This document shows, in pieces, positions 1 through 6,918 of a DNA stretch of 7,871 nt. Position 1 is the first letter of the stretch. Each line of letters opens with the position of its first letter. The translations under genes and the position numbers were made by a program. This stretch comes from UBA11164 sp002420085 (lineage in GTDB: Bacteria > Pseudomonadota > Gammaproteobacteria > Xanthomonadales > Xanthomonadaceae): NCBI GenBank assembly GCA_031976395.1, contig DALYLJ010000150.1, positions 1 through 7,871 on the forward strand. Reading direction: 5' to 3'. The notes under the pieces are model-generated. The model searched no databases. It was not told the origin of the DNA and saw only the letters and a program-made list of their open reading frames with translations.

Positions 1-3000
1 TGGCCTGGACCGACATCACAGGCAGCCGGCCGCGCCGTGCTTCAATTGGCGCGCGACCGCTCCGGAGTGCTCTGGCTTGCCCTGAACAATCATGGCCTGC
101 TGCGTCTCGGCAACGACTACCGCGAACTGGGCACGCTGCGTGAGGTTCCCGGCCTGCCCGGGGCATTGCCGGAAGACAGCATTCGGGCCTTGCTGCTCGA
201 CCGCTCCGGCCTGCTCTGGGTCGGCGGCCAGATGCGCGGCGTCTCGATCACCGACCCGCTCGGCGCTCGCTTCCAACTGATCTACGACGACACCTTCGGG
301 CGCGATCTGGTACGCGGCAACAGCATCCGCTCGATCCTGCCCGACCAGGATGCCCTGTGGCTCGGCACCGATGGCCATGGTCTCAAACGCTACCGGCCCG
401 GCGCAGAGCAGATTGAAACCTTCGATGCGGCCTTCGCCGCCGCCCTCGGCGCCGATCCCGCCGCCATCCAGTTGCGCGTGCATGGCCTGCTGCGCGACGG
501 CTCCACCCTCTGGGTCAGCACCAGTCACGGCCTGTTGCGCTTCGACCCCAAGCGCAACAGCGTGGCTCCGGTTGGAGCGCCGGACTCGCCGCTGCGCTCG
601 GCCCTGCGACACCTCTACCAGGGCCGCGATGGCACCCTCTGGATCGGCAGCAACCAGGAAGGACTGCTCAGCCTGTCAGCCGACGGGCGCGACCTGCGCC
701 AGTTCAAGCCGATCTTCGGCGACCCCGAGTCACTCAGCCACCCAACCGTCCATCGGGTGCTCGAAGATGACCGAGGACGGCTCTGGGTCGGCACCGACAC
801 CGGCCTGAACCTGCTGGACCGGGTGACCGGCAAGTTCCAACGCTTCGACTACGACCCCGAAGACCCGACCTCACTGCCCGGCAACCGTGTGCGGGCGCTG
901 CATCAGGATCGCCAGGGCGCGGTCTGGGTCGGCACCCACTCCGGCCTCGGCCGGATTCTCGACCGCCCGGAAGGCGGTATCGCATTCGAGCGTTTCGACG
1001 ATCTCGGCGCGACCCCCGGCGGCGCCGTGATCGTATTCGGGATTCTCAGCGATACCGACGGCTTTCTCTGGCTGGCCACCGGCAATGGCATCATCAGGCT
1101 CGATCCATCGACCCGCCGCAGCCGTCGTTTCGTGATGGAAGACGGCCTCCAGGATGTCGAATTCAATGGCGACGCCAGCGCCATCCTGCCCGACGGCCGG
1201 CTCGCGTTCGGGGGCATTCGTGGCCTCAATCTGTTCGACCCGATCCGCAGCAACAGCCCATCGACTGCCGCCCTCCAGCCGATCGTGCTGTCGGCCGAAG
1301 CCGGTTACGACGTCCACAACCGGGTCGGCCTCAACGGCCTGCGAGACATCCGACTCGACCCCGACGCCCGTCTGTTGCGCCTGCGATTCGGCATCGCCGA
1401 TCCCGGACTCAACCGCAGCCTCCGGTTTCGCTATCGGATGGACGGCCTCGACGATGCCTGGCTGGAATCGCTGACCGGCGGACCGATCAGCTATGGCGCA
1501 CTGCCGCCCGGCACCTACCTGTTCCGAGGCCAGGCCCGACATCTGGACGGCGACTGGCCGGAATCCGAGTTGGCCCTGCCGGTCCGGGTCGATGGCCCCT
1601 GGTACTCGCGCTCGGGCGCGATCGCCATCTTTCTGGCGCTCGGCCTGCTGACCGTGGTCGCGGTTGCCGTCGCCGTCACCAAGCGGCGCCGCGAAGAAGC
1701 CCGGCTGCTGGCCGAGATCGCCCAGCGGGAAGAACGGCTGACCCTCGCCCTGTGGGGTTCGGGCGACGAATTTTGGGACTGGGACATCCGGCTCAACCGG
1801 ATCTTCCGGCTCGGCGCCGACAGCCTGCTCGGGACCAGCGACCCGGACGAGGCTCCGGCCGGTGATCTGTGGCAGAAGGAAACCATCCATCCGGACGATG
1901 TCGCACGGGTCCAGGACATCCTGCGTCGCCACATCGCCGGTGAGCTGGCCTACTTCGAGTCCGAGCACCGGGTCAGGAACGTCCACGGCGACTGGATATG
2001 GGTGTTGTCGCGCGGCAAGGTGGTCGAGCGCGACCATCATGGCGAGCCGCTGCGCATGGCCGGGACTGCCCGCGACATCACCCAGAACCGCGATGCCGAA
2101 CGCGAGCGCCGGATCGCCCTGGAAGTGCTCGGCTCGATGAGCGAAGCGGTCGCGGTCACCGACGCCCAGTTCCGCTTCCTCTCGGTCAATGCCGCCTTCT
2201 CGCGAATGACCGGTTACGTCGAATCGGAGGTCATCGGCCAGAACAGCGACATGCTCGACAGCAGCCAGCACAGCCCGGAGTTCTATCGCCGGCTGCGCCG
2301 CACCGTCCACGAGGATGGCCGGTGGGCCGGCGAAATGTGGCAACGACGGAAGGATGGCGAGGAATTTCTCGGCTGGATCGAGATCAATGCCGTCAAGGAC
2401 AGCCGGGGCGGCGGCAGCCACTTCGTCGCGGTCGTCAACGACATCACCGACAAGAAGCGCGCCGAACAGGAACTGCGCTACCTCGCCAACTACGACACCC
2501 TCACCGGCCTGCCCAACCGTGCCCTGCTTTCCGAACGACTGTCACGGGCGATCGTCAAGGCACGCCGCCAGAACACCCGGGTTGCCGTGCTGTTTCTCGA
2601 CCTCGACCGGTTCAAGGACATCAACGACTCGCTCGGCCACTCGGCTGGCGACCGCATCCTCCGGGCCGCCGCCGCACGCCTGCTGGCGATCGTCGGCCCG
2701 ACCGATACCGTGGCCCGGCTCGGTGGTGACGAATTCACCGTCGTGCTGGAGGATGTCGAATCGACGGACGCGATCGAAAGCGCCGCCCGGCGCGTGCTCA
2801 CTGCCTTTTCCGAGACCCTGGAAGTCGATGAGAACAACGATGTCTCGATCACCCCCTCGATCGGCATCAGCCTGTACCCCGACCACGCGCAGGTGCCGAC
2901 CGATCTCCTGAAGTTCGCCGACACCGCGATGTACCAGGCCAAGGCACAGGGCCGAAATACCTTCCAGTTCTACACCGAAGCCATGGATGCCGAAGCCCGG

Positions 3001-3831
3001 CACCGCGCGACCATGGCCGCCGCCCTGCGTCGCGCCCTCGATCGCGGTGAACTGCGGCTGCTGTATCAGCCACGACTGGCGCTCGACACCGGCTGCATCA
3101 CCGGCGTCGAAGCCCTGTTGCGCTGGCACAGCCAGGAACTGGGCGAGATCTCCCCGGTCGATTTCATCCCGCTGGCCGAAGAGTCCGGCCTGATCCTGCG
3201 GATCGGCGAATGGGTTCTGCGGGAAGCCTGCATCACCCTGAGCCGCTGGCGCAAACAGGGCCTGGATGACATCGCAATGGCGGTCAATGTATCGGTCCTC
3301 CAGTTGCTGCGCGGCACCCTGCCGGAGGTGATCGCCCGGACCCTGAGGGAAATCGAGATTCCCGCCAACCGTCTGGAACTCGAAGTCACTGAAAGCATGG
3401 TCATGGCCAATGCCGAACAGACCACCGCAACGCTCGACTCGCTGCGCAGCCTGGGCCTGAGCATCGCCATCGACGACTTCGGCACCGGCTACTCCTCCCT
3501 GGTCTACCTCAAGCGCCTGCCGATCGACACCCTCAAGATCGACAAGGAGTTCGTCGGCGACCTGACCCATGACCCCGACGATGAAGCGATCACCGCCACG
3601 GTCATCTCCATGGCCCACTCCCTGGGCCTGAACGTGGTCGCCGAAGGGGTCGAGACCCAGCAGCAGGTCGATTACCTGCGCGAACAGGGCTGTGACGAGA
3701 TTCAGGGCTACTGGCTGTCGCGGCCGATGGACAACCATCACTGTCTGGCATTCATCAAATCCTGGCAGCCGTCCACCGCCACCGTCGGAACCGCCAACGG
3801 CGCTATTGACCGCCGCTCGACCCCGCCCTAG
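1..3831 (+). CDS. Propeller sensor / PAS / GGDEF-EAL cyclic-di-GMP protein (5' end missing)
   Basis: The frame is open from base 1 and the first visible residues already belong to a propeller repeat, so the start lies upstream; GTG at 37 is probably internal. Numbering codons from base 1 (1276 seen), about nine Reg_prop repeats with D-x-x-G-x-LW-[IVL]-G cores lie near 20, 67, 115, 166, 207, 256, 303, 352 and 397. A Y_Y_Y domain (about 455-530), one membrane helix (about 538-559), a basic linker, a PAS_3-type domain with an IHPDD motif (about 580-697) and a second PAS (about 704-820) follow. The GGDEF domain (about 828-990) has RLGGDEF at 906-912. The EAL domain (about 1003-1250) has EALLRW at 1037, NVS, EVTES, DDFGTGYSSL, LKIDKEF, AEGVET and EIQGY, so its usual metal and catalytic residues are present. 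The family makes and breaks c-di-GMP; the propeller is expected to be periplasmic and the enzymes cytoplasmic. The RxxD inhibitory site reads GPTD. Ligand and net activity cannot be told from sequence. Confidence 0.95.
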   Translation, partial: WPGPTSQAAGRAVLQLARDRSGVLWLALNNHGLLRLGNDYRELGTLREVPGLPGALPEDSIRALLLDRSGLLWVGGQMRGVSITDPLGARFQLIYDDTFGRDLVRGNSIRSILPDQDALWLGTDGHGLKRYRPGAEQIETFDAAFAAALGADPAAIQLRVHGLLRDGSTLWVSTSHGLLRFDPKRNSVAPVGAPDSPLRSALRHLYQGRDGTLWIGSNQEGLLSLSADGRDLRQFKPIFGDPESLSHPTVHRVLEDDRGRLWVGTDTGLNLLDRVTGKFQRFDYDPEDPTSLPGNRVRALHQDRQGAVWVGTHSGLGRILDRPEGGIAFERFDDLGATPGGAVIVFGILSDTDGFLWLATGNGIIRLDPSTRRSRRFVMEDGLQDVEFNGDASAILPDGRLAFGGIRGLNLFDPIRSNSPSTAALQPIVLSAEAGYDVHNRVGLNGLRDIRLDPDARLLRLRFGIADPGLNRSLRFRYRMDGLDDAWLESLTGGPISYGALPPGTYLFRGQARHLDGDWPESELALPVRVDGPWYSRSGAIAIFLALGLLTVVAVAVAVTKRRREEARLLAEIAQREERLTLALWGSGDEFWDWDIRLNRIFRLGADSLLGTSDPDEAPAGDLWQKETIHPDDVARVQDILRRHIAGELAYFESEHRVRNVHGDWIWVLSRGKVVERDHHGEPLRMAGTARDITQNRDAERERRIALEVLGSMSEAVAVTDAQFRFLSVNAAFSRMTGYVESEVIGQNSDMLDSSQHSPEFYRRLRRTVHEDGRWAGEMWQRRKDGEEFLGWIEINAVKDSRGGGSHFVAVVNDITDKKRAEQELRYLANYDTLTGLPNRALLSERLSRAIVKARRQNTRVAVLFLDLDRFKDINDSLGHSAGDRILRAAAARLLAIVGPTDTVARLGGDEFTVVLEDVESTDAIESAARRVLTAFSETLEVDENNDVSITPSIGISLYPDHAQVPTDLLKFADTAMYQAKAQGRNTFQFYTEAMDAEARHRATMAAALRRALDRGELRLLYQPRLALDTGCITGVEALLRWHSQELGEISPVDFIPLAEESGLILRIGEWVLREACITLSRWRKQGLDDIAMAVNVSVLQLLRGTLPEVIARTLREIEIPANRLELEVTESMVMANAEQTTATLDSLRSLGLSIAIDDFGTGYSSLVYLKRLPIDTLKIDKEFVGDLTHDPDDEAITATVISMAHSLGLNVVAEGVETQQQVDYLREQGCDEIQGYWLSRPMDNHHCLAFIKSWQPSTATVGTANGAIDRRSTPP

Positions 3832-3834
3832 CCT
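3806..3834 (+). promoter_or_regulatory. Possible sigma-70 promoter for the zapB-like/zapA pair
   Basis: TTGACC at 3806-3811 matches the -35 consensus at five of six positions. After a 17-base spacer, TAGCCT at 3829-3834 is a weak -10 (three of six, including the conserved TA and final T). The box overlaps the TAG stop of the upstream gene. The start of transcription would fall at about 3841, on the ATG of the next gene. Weak sequence evidence only. Confidence 0.3.
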
Positions 3835-3840
3835 TGCCCA

Positions 3841-4062
3841 ATGATCTCCCCGCCGCCACCGCCCGACCTGGCAGAACTGGAGCACCGCATCGGTGCCCTG
3901 CTCGACCTCGCCCAGCGACTGGCCGACGAGAATCGACGGCTGCGACTCAACCACCAGCAGATGATCACCGAGCGCAGCCAACTGCTGTCGCGCAACGAAC
4001 AGGCGCGCACCCGCGTGGAAGCGATGATCGCCCGGCTCAAGGCCCTGGAGCAGTCGCAGTGA
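3841..4062 (+). CDS. Small coiled-coil protein upstream of zapA (ZapB-like, TIGR02449-type)
   Basis: This 73-residue acidic and basic heptad-rich protein begins MISPPPPPDLAELEHRIGAL, and nearly all of the rest is predicted coiled coil (LADENRRLR, then SQLLSRNEQARTRVEAMIARLKALE). It matches my memory of the short gammaproteobacterial family TIGR02449, encoded just before zapA and often labelled ZapB-like. The inferred role is a Z-ring accessory protein that bundles through its coiled coil, perhaps with ZapA; function is not proven by sequence. ATG at 3841 lies 9 bases after the preceding stop and has no recognisable Shine-Dalgarno sequence. Its TGA (4060-4062) overlaps the zapA GTG in a GTGA arrangement, which suggests translational coupling. 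The length is normal for the family. Confidence 0.85.
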   Translation: MISPPPPPDLAELEHRIGALLDLAQRLADENRRLRLNHQQMITERSQLLSRNEQARTRVEAMIARLKALEQSQ

Positions 4063-4361
4063 CCGAAGCCGTCAGCATCCGCATCCTCGATCGCGAATAC
4101 ATGATCGGCTGCGCACCGGAGGAGCGCGAGGGACTGCTGGCCGCCTCGCGCCTGCTCGATGCCCGCATGCGCGAACTGCGGACCAGCCACCGGCTGGCCG
4201 GCATCGACCGGATCGCCGTGCTCGCCGCGCTCAACCTCGCCCATGAACTCACCCAGGTGCGCGTCAAGGCCGACGAGGGCGACCGCACCATTCGCACCCT
4301 GCTGGCCGACCTCAACCGTGGCCTCGAACGGCTCAACGACCGTCTCGCAGAAAGCGAATGA
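4059..4361 (+). CDS. zapA: Cell division protein ZapA
   Basis: A 100-residue ZapA. The family binds FtsZ as a dimer or tetramer and stabilises and cross-links protofilaments in the cytoplasmic Z-ring. The family signature is clear: an N-terminal strand ending SIRILDREYMIGCAPEERE, then LLAASRLLDARMRELR, then the conserved IDRIAVLAALNLAHELTQVR helix, and a C-terminal coiled coil (about residues 70-100). I chose GTG at 4059 because it gives the family length, begins right at the conserved strand, and overlaps the upstream stop by four bases. The same frame stays open back to 3834, but that extension is the shadow of the coiled-coil gene and has no ZapA character. The gene is followed at once by the ssrS promoter and 6S RNA, a conserved gammaproteobacterial arrangement. 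Confidence 0.95.
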   Translation: MTEAVSIRILDREYMIGCAPEEREGLLAASRLLDARMRELRTSHRLAGIDRIAVLAALNLAHELTQVRVKADEGDRTIRTLLADLNRGLERLNDRLAESE

Positions 4362-4389
4362 CATCGGCGCAGCCGACGCGCGCTATACT
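4358..4389 (+). promoter_or_regulatory. Promoter of 6S RNA
   Basis: TATACT at 4384-4389 matches the -10 consensus at five of six positions and lies seven bases before the predicted 6S RNA 5' end at 4396. The best -35 match is ATGACA (4358-4363), which overlaps the zapA stop codon, but its spacer is 20 bases, so the -35 is uncertain. The bases between the -10 and the start (GCACTC) are GC-rich. Confidence 0.65.
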
Positions 4390-4395
4390 GCACTC

Positions 4396-4583
4396 GCGTC
4401 CTCTGCTGTGCCCGACCGCTTGCGCTAACATTCGCCTTGTCCCTTAAACACGACCTGGGAGACTGCCTCAGCCGACCGTGTGCAAGTCCGCCGCGCAGCG
4501 GAAAGCCTGACGTCCGCTTCGGTACCTCCACCTGATCCTCGGGATCAAGGTCGTTTCGCAAGCATCGACATGGCGGAGGATGC
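4396..4583 (+). ncRNA. ssrS: 6S RNA
   Basis: 6S RNA mimics an open promoter, binds sigma-70 RNA polymerase holoenzyme and dampens transcription in stationary phase. Support is structural and positional. The RNA lies between zapA and fau, as in E. coli and Pseudomonas. Its ends, 4396-4410 and 4569-4583, pair as a 15-bp closing stem with a few G-U pairs. Inside that, CGA (4413-4415) pairs with TCG (4565-4567), and GCTTGCG (4418-4424) pairs exactly with CGCAAGC (4557-4563). On the 3' side of the central bubble a small hairpin (TGATCC 4533-4538, GGATCA 4542-4547) sits where E. coli 6S has its own. The length of about 188 bases is typical. The 5' end fits the TATACT box; the 3' end is inferred from pairing. 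The RNA overlaps the annotated fau start by 14 bases. Confidence 0.9.
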
Positions 4584-5175
4584 ACCCATTTCCCACACGG
4601 ACGAACGCGACCGTATCCGTCGCCACATGAAGACTCGGCGCGCCGCACTCGGCGCCCGCGAGCGCCTCGAAGCCGGCGCGGGTCTGGCCGATGTCCTGCT
4701 CGACCACGAACCGATCCGATCTGCCGGCAGCCTGGCCGGTTACTGGTCGGTCGGTGGCGAAGCCCCCCTGCATGCCCTGATTCCAAGGCTCGGCACCGCC
4801 ACCCGCTTCCACCTGCCCAGACTCGGTGATGACGGCCGTCTGCGGTTCGCCCCCTGGCGGCCCGGCGAACCGCTCGAAGCCAATCGGTTCGGCATCCCGG
4901 AACCGGCCGTCGCACTGTCCGACTGCCTCGACCCGGACCGGATCGACATCGTGCTGGTGCCCCTGCTCGCCTTCGACCCGCGCGGCCATCGCCTGGGCAT
5001 GGGTGCCGGCTGGTACGACCGCAGCTTCGCCGGACGCCGCCAGCAGCCGCCACCGCCACTGTTGATCGGCATCGGCTACGCCTTCCAACAGGTCGAACGG
5101 ATTCCGGACGCACCCCACGACGTCCCCCTCGATCTGGTCGCCACCGAGCGCGAACTGCACCACTGCACCGGCTGA
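4570..5175 (+). CDS. fau: 5-formyltetrahydrofolate cyclo-ligase
   Basis: This enzyme (MTHFS, also called YgfA) converts 5-formyltetrahydrofolate to 5,10-methenyltetrahydrofolate using ATP, salvaging folate in the cytoplasm. The N-terminal RDRIRRHMKTRRAALGARER helix matches the family's basic start. The C-terminal signature is complete: DIVLVPLLAFDPRGHRLGMG, with GMGAGWYDR at residues 143-151, the nucleotide and folate-binding loop. From ATG 4570 the protein is 201 residues, normal for the family. The start is uncertain: ATG 4570 has no Shine-Dalgarno and lies in the 6S RNA 3' arm; ATT 4588 has a good one; ATG 4627 would cut into the conserved first helix. The frame is open back to 4480, but that part is 6S RNA. 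The position directly behind ssrS suggests co-transcription by read-through from 6S RNA, as described in E. coli. Confidence 0.93.
   Translation: MAEDAPISHTDERDRIRRHMKTRRAALGARERLEAGAGLADVLLDHEPIRSAGSLAGYWSVGGEAPLHALIPRLGTATRFHLPRLGDDGRLRFAPWRPGEPLEANRFGIPEPAVALSDCLDPDRIDIVLVPLLAFDPRGHRLGMGAGWYDRSFAGRRQQPPPPLLIGIGYAFQQVERIPDAPHDVPLDLVATERELHHCTG
4575..4579 (+). promoter_or_regulatory. Shine-Dalgarno sequence GGAGG inside the 6S closing stem
   Basis: GGAGG is the only strong Shine-Dalgarno match near the fau start. It lies downstream of ATG 4570, so it cannot serve that codon. It is 8 bases before an in-frame ATT (4588) and 47 bases before the next in-frame ATG (4627). In the 6S fold it pairs with the 5' arm (4400-4404). 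Confidence 0.4.
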
Positions 5176-5217
5176 AGCACCCCGCCGCCATCCGCATTCC
5201 GCCCGACCCCCATCCCC

Positions 5218-5221
5218 GGAG
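5218..5221 (+). promoter_or_regulatory. Ribosome binding site of the EVE gene
   Basis: GGAG lies 8 bases before ATG 5230 and decides this start over the in-frame TTG at 5224, which would be only 2 bases away from it. Confidence 0.7.
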
Positions 5222-5229
5222 CATTGCCC

Positions 5230-5709
5230 ATGGCCTACTGGCTGATGAAAAGCGAACCCGACGCCTTCTCGATCGACGACCTCGCCCGGGTCGGAACCGA
5301 ACCCTGGACCGGCGTGCGCAACTACCAGGCCCGCAACTACATGCGCGACGGCATGACCCCCGGCGACGCGATCCTGTTCTACCACTCCAACTGCAAGCGA
5401 CCCGGCGTGGTCGGCATCGCCCGCGTCGCCAGTCGTCCCTACCCCGACCCGACCCAATTCGACCCCGACAGCCCCTACTTCGACCCGATCTCGCGCAGCG
5501 ACGCCCCGCGCTGGCAACTGGTCGATGTCGAGTACGTGCGCAAACTGCGCGGCACCATCAGCCTCGACCGTCTGCGCAGCGCCGCCGACCAACTCGGCGA
5601 CTTCGCCCTGATCCGACGCGGCAACCGCCTGTCGGTATTGCCTGTGGATGCCCGACAATGGCAGACCATCCTCGCCCTCGAACCGGAAACCGACGATGAC
5701 CGCGACTGA
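5230..5709 (+). CDS. EVE-domain protein (thymocyte nuclear protein 1-like)
   Basis: A 159-residue protein made of a single EVE domain, a PUA/YTH-related fold thought to bind modified bases in nucleic acids. The hallmark segments are intact: MAYWLMKSEPDAFSIDDL at the N-terminus, WTGVRNYQARNYMRD (about 28-42), GDAILFYHSNCKRPGVVGIA (about 46-65), then PRWQLVDVEYV and a C-terminal LIRRGNRLSVLPV. The length equals the usual stand-alone bacterial form, with no fused restriction or nuclease domain. The gene starts 54 bases after fau and its end overlaps rpiA by 14 bases, so the three are probably one operon. The housekeeping neighbours suggest a general role, not defence; its ligand is not known from sequence. 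Confidence 0.93.
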   Translation: MAYWLMKSEPDAFSIDDLARVGTEPWTGVRNYQARNYMRDGMTPGDAILFYHSNCKRPGVVGIARVASRPYPDPTQFDPDSPYFDPISRSDAPRWQLVDVEYVRKLRGTISLDRLRSAADQLGDFALIRRGNRLSVLPVDARQWQTILALEPETDDDRD

Positions 5710-6352
5710 AGAAAAGCGCCTCGCCGCCCTGACCGCATTGCGCTTCGTCGAAGAGGACAGCCTGCTCGGCGTCGGCACCGGCAGCACCGTCGACCTGTTC
5801 ATCGACGCCCTGGGCAACAGCCGCATCCGCCTGCGCGGCGCAGTGTCGAGTTCCGAGCGCAGCAGCCAACGGCTGGCCCAACTCGGCATCGAAATCGTCG
5901 ACCTCAACCACGCCGGCCCGCTCAACCTCTACGTGGACGGCGCCGACGAATGCGACCCCTGGTTCCGCCTGATCAAGGGTGGCGGTGCCGCCCTCACCCG
6001 CGAAAAGATCGTCGCCGAAGCCAGCCAGCGCTTCGTCTGCATCATCGACTCCAGCAAGCAGGTCGATATCCTGGGCCGCTTCCCACTCCCGGTCGAAGTG
6101 ATCCCGATGGCCCGCAGCCTAGTCGCACGCAAACTGCTCGCCCTCGGTGGCCAGCCGGTCTGGCGGGAAGGCTGCATCACCGACAATGGCAACTGGATCC
6201 TCGACGTCCATCATCTGCGGATCCTCGACCCGCTCAGCTTGGAAACCGAAATCAACCAGATCCCCGGCGTAGTCAGCGTCGGACTGTTCGCCCGCCGGTC
6301 GGCCGATACCGTCATCGTCGCCGACCGCATCATCGAGAGGAGAAAACCATGA
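5696..6352 (+). CDS. rpiA: Ribose-5-phosphate isomerase A
   Basis: RpiA interconverts ribose 5-phosphate and ribulose 5-phosphate in the non-oxidative pentose phosphate pathway, in the cytoplasm. With ATG 5696 as residue 1 the protein is 218 residues, the family length, and key residues fall at the same numbers as in E. coli RpiA: the phosphate loop GVGTGST at 25-31 (T31), DGADE at 81-85 (D81, D84), KGGGAALTREK at 94-104 (K94 and the catalytic base E103). The C-terminus ends in the typical ADTVIVAD. The frame is open 16 codons further upstream, but that part lies in the EVE gene and has no family character. A weak GGAAA lies 6 bases before the start. The 14-base overlap with the EVE gene and ATGA overlap with the next gene imply translational coupling. 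Confidence 0.97.
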   Translation: MTATEEKRLAALTALRFVEEDSLLGVGTGSTVDLFIDALGNSRIRLRGAVSSSERSSQRLAQLGIEIVDLNHAGPLNLYVDGADECDPWFRLIKGGGAALTREKIVAEASQRFVCIIDSSKQVDILGRFPLPVEVIPMARSLVARKLLALGGQPVWREGCITDNGNWILDVHHLRILDPLSLETEINQIPGVVSVGLFARRSADTVIVADRIIERRKP

Positions 6353-6729
6353 CGACCGCACTGTGGTGTGTACTGATCGCCGGCCTGATGCCCCTGCTGT
6401 GGACCGGCTTCGCCAAGGTCACCGCCCCCCGCTTCAACAACCGCGACCCTCGCACCTGGCAGGCCAACCTGGAAGGCCGCGCCAAACGCGCCCACGCCGC
6501 CCATCTGAACAGCTTCGAGGCTTTCCCACTGTTCCTCGCCGGCGTATGGGTCGCCCACCAGGCCGGCGTCGCCACCACCACCCTCGACAGCCTCGCCATC
6601 GCCTACATCATCCTCCGACTCGGCTACGGCATCTGCTACCTGCAAGACTGGCACGCAGCCCGCAGCCTGGTCTGGTTCGCCGCCCTCGGCTGCAACATCG
6701 CCTTGTTCTTCCTCGCCGCCAGCGTGTGA
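6349..6729 (+). CDS. MAPEG-family inner membrane protein
   Basis: A 126-residue, four-helix membrane protein of the MAPEG type (the superfamily of microsomal glutathione transferase and leukotriene C4 synthase). Hydrophobic segments lie at about residues 4-22, 58-75, 79-96 and 105-125. Between the first two is a polar stretch with RTWQANLEGRAKRAHAAHLN and then the NSFEAFPLF motif typical of bacterial members. Bacterial homologues of this size are mostly uncharacterised, so I infer only the fold, not a glutathione-dependent activity. ATG 6349 overlaps the rpiA TGA (ATGA), and AGGAGA at 6338-6343 is a good Shine-Dalgarno sequence. It is the last gene of the plus-strand run and is followed by a hairpin. 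Confidence 0.9.
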   Translation: MTTALWCVLIAGLMPLLWTGFAKVTAPRFNNRDPRTWQANLEGRAKRAHAAHLNSFEAFPLFLAGVWVAHQAGVATTTLDSLAIAYIILRLGYGICYLQDWHAARSLVWFAALGCNIALFFLAASV

Positions 6730-6743
6730 AGGGCAGCCGGGCA

Positions 6744-6777
6744 TGGGCGGCCGATAGACCAGATGATCGTCCGCCCA
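6744..6777 (+). terminator. Hairpin after the MAPEG gene, possible operon end
   Basis: TGGGCGG (6744-6750) and CGAT (6752-6755) pair with ATCG (6766-6769) and CCGCCCA (6771-6777), giving 11 base pairs around one C/T mismatch and a 10-base loop. It begins 15 bases after the MAPEG stop. No T-tract follows, so it is not a classic intrinsic terminator; it may act with Rho, protect the 3' end, or be a repeat element. Confidence 0.45.
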
Positions 6778-6859
6778 GCCCGATCTACCCCAGCCAGCGC
6801 TGCGCTCGACTGTCGCCCGTCATGGCAGGCCGCCGAAGGCAGGCCCTCTTGACCGAGAG

Positions 6860-6918
6860 GTGACGGAAGGGTGACGGAAGGGTCAGGCCACTGGATGTGA
6901 CGGAGGGGTCAGCCCACT
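6860..6918. repeat. Cluster of GTGACGGAAGG-type short repeats
   Basis: GTGACGGAAGG occurs in tandem at 6860-6870 and 6871-6881. A longer 22-base unit, GTGACGGA[A/G]GGGTCAG[G/C]CCACT, is seen at 6871-6892 and 6897-6918, identical at 20 of 22 positions and separated by GGAT. The first 11-base copy is a truncated unit. A lone GTGACGGA recurs at 7629-7636, on the far side of the minus-strand ORFs. The spacing is too short for a CRISPR array. A dispersed intergenic repeat or the remnant of an insertion is most likely. Confidence 0.75.

Noticed and set aside
871..2421. Long minus-strand ORFs opposite the c-di-GMP gene (516 and 479 codons).
   Set aside because: They mirror a GC-rich plus-strand gene with clear domains. 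Their sequences show the usual antisense pattern of low-complexity G, A, V, D and Q.
3834..4361. A 175-residue reading of zapA starting at 3834.
   Set aside because: The first 75 residues are the out-of-frame shadow of the coiled-coil gene, rich in proline, arginine and threonine. ZapA homology begins right after GTG 4059.
4480..4569. N-terminal extension of fau to 4480.
   Set aside because: These bases form the 6S RNA, and the added residues have no 5-FCL family character.
6860..6918. CRISPR array.
   Set aside because: Units are in tandem or 4 bases apart, with no spacers of CRISPR length and no cas genes.
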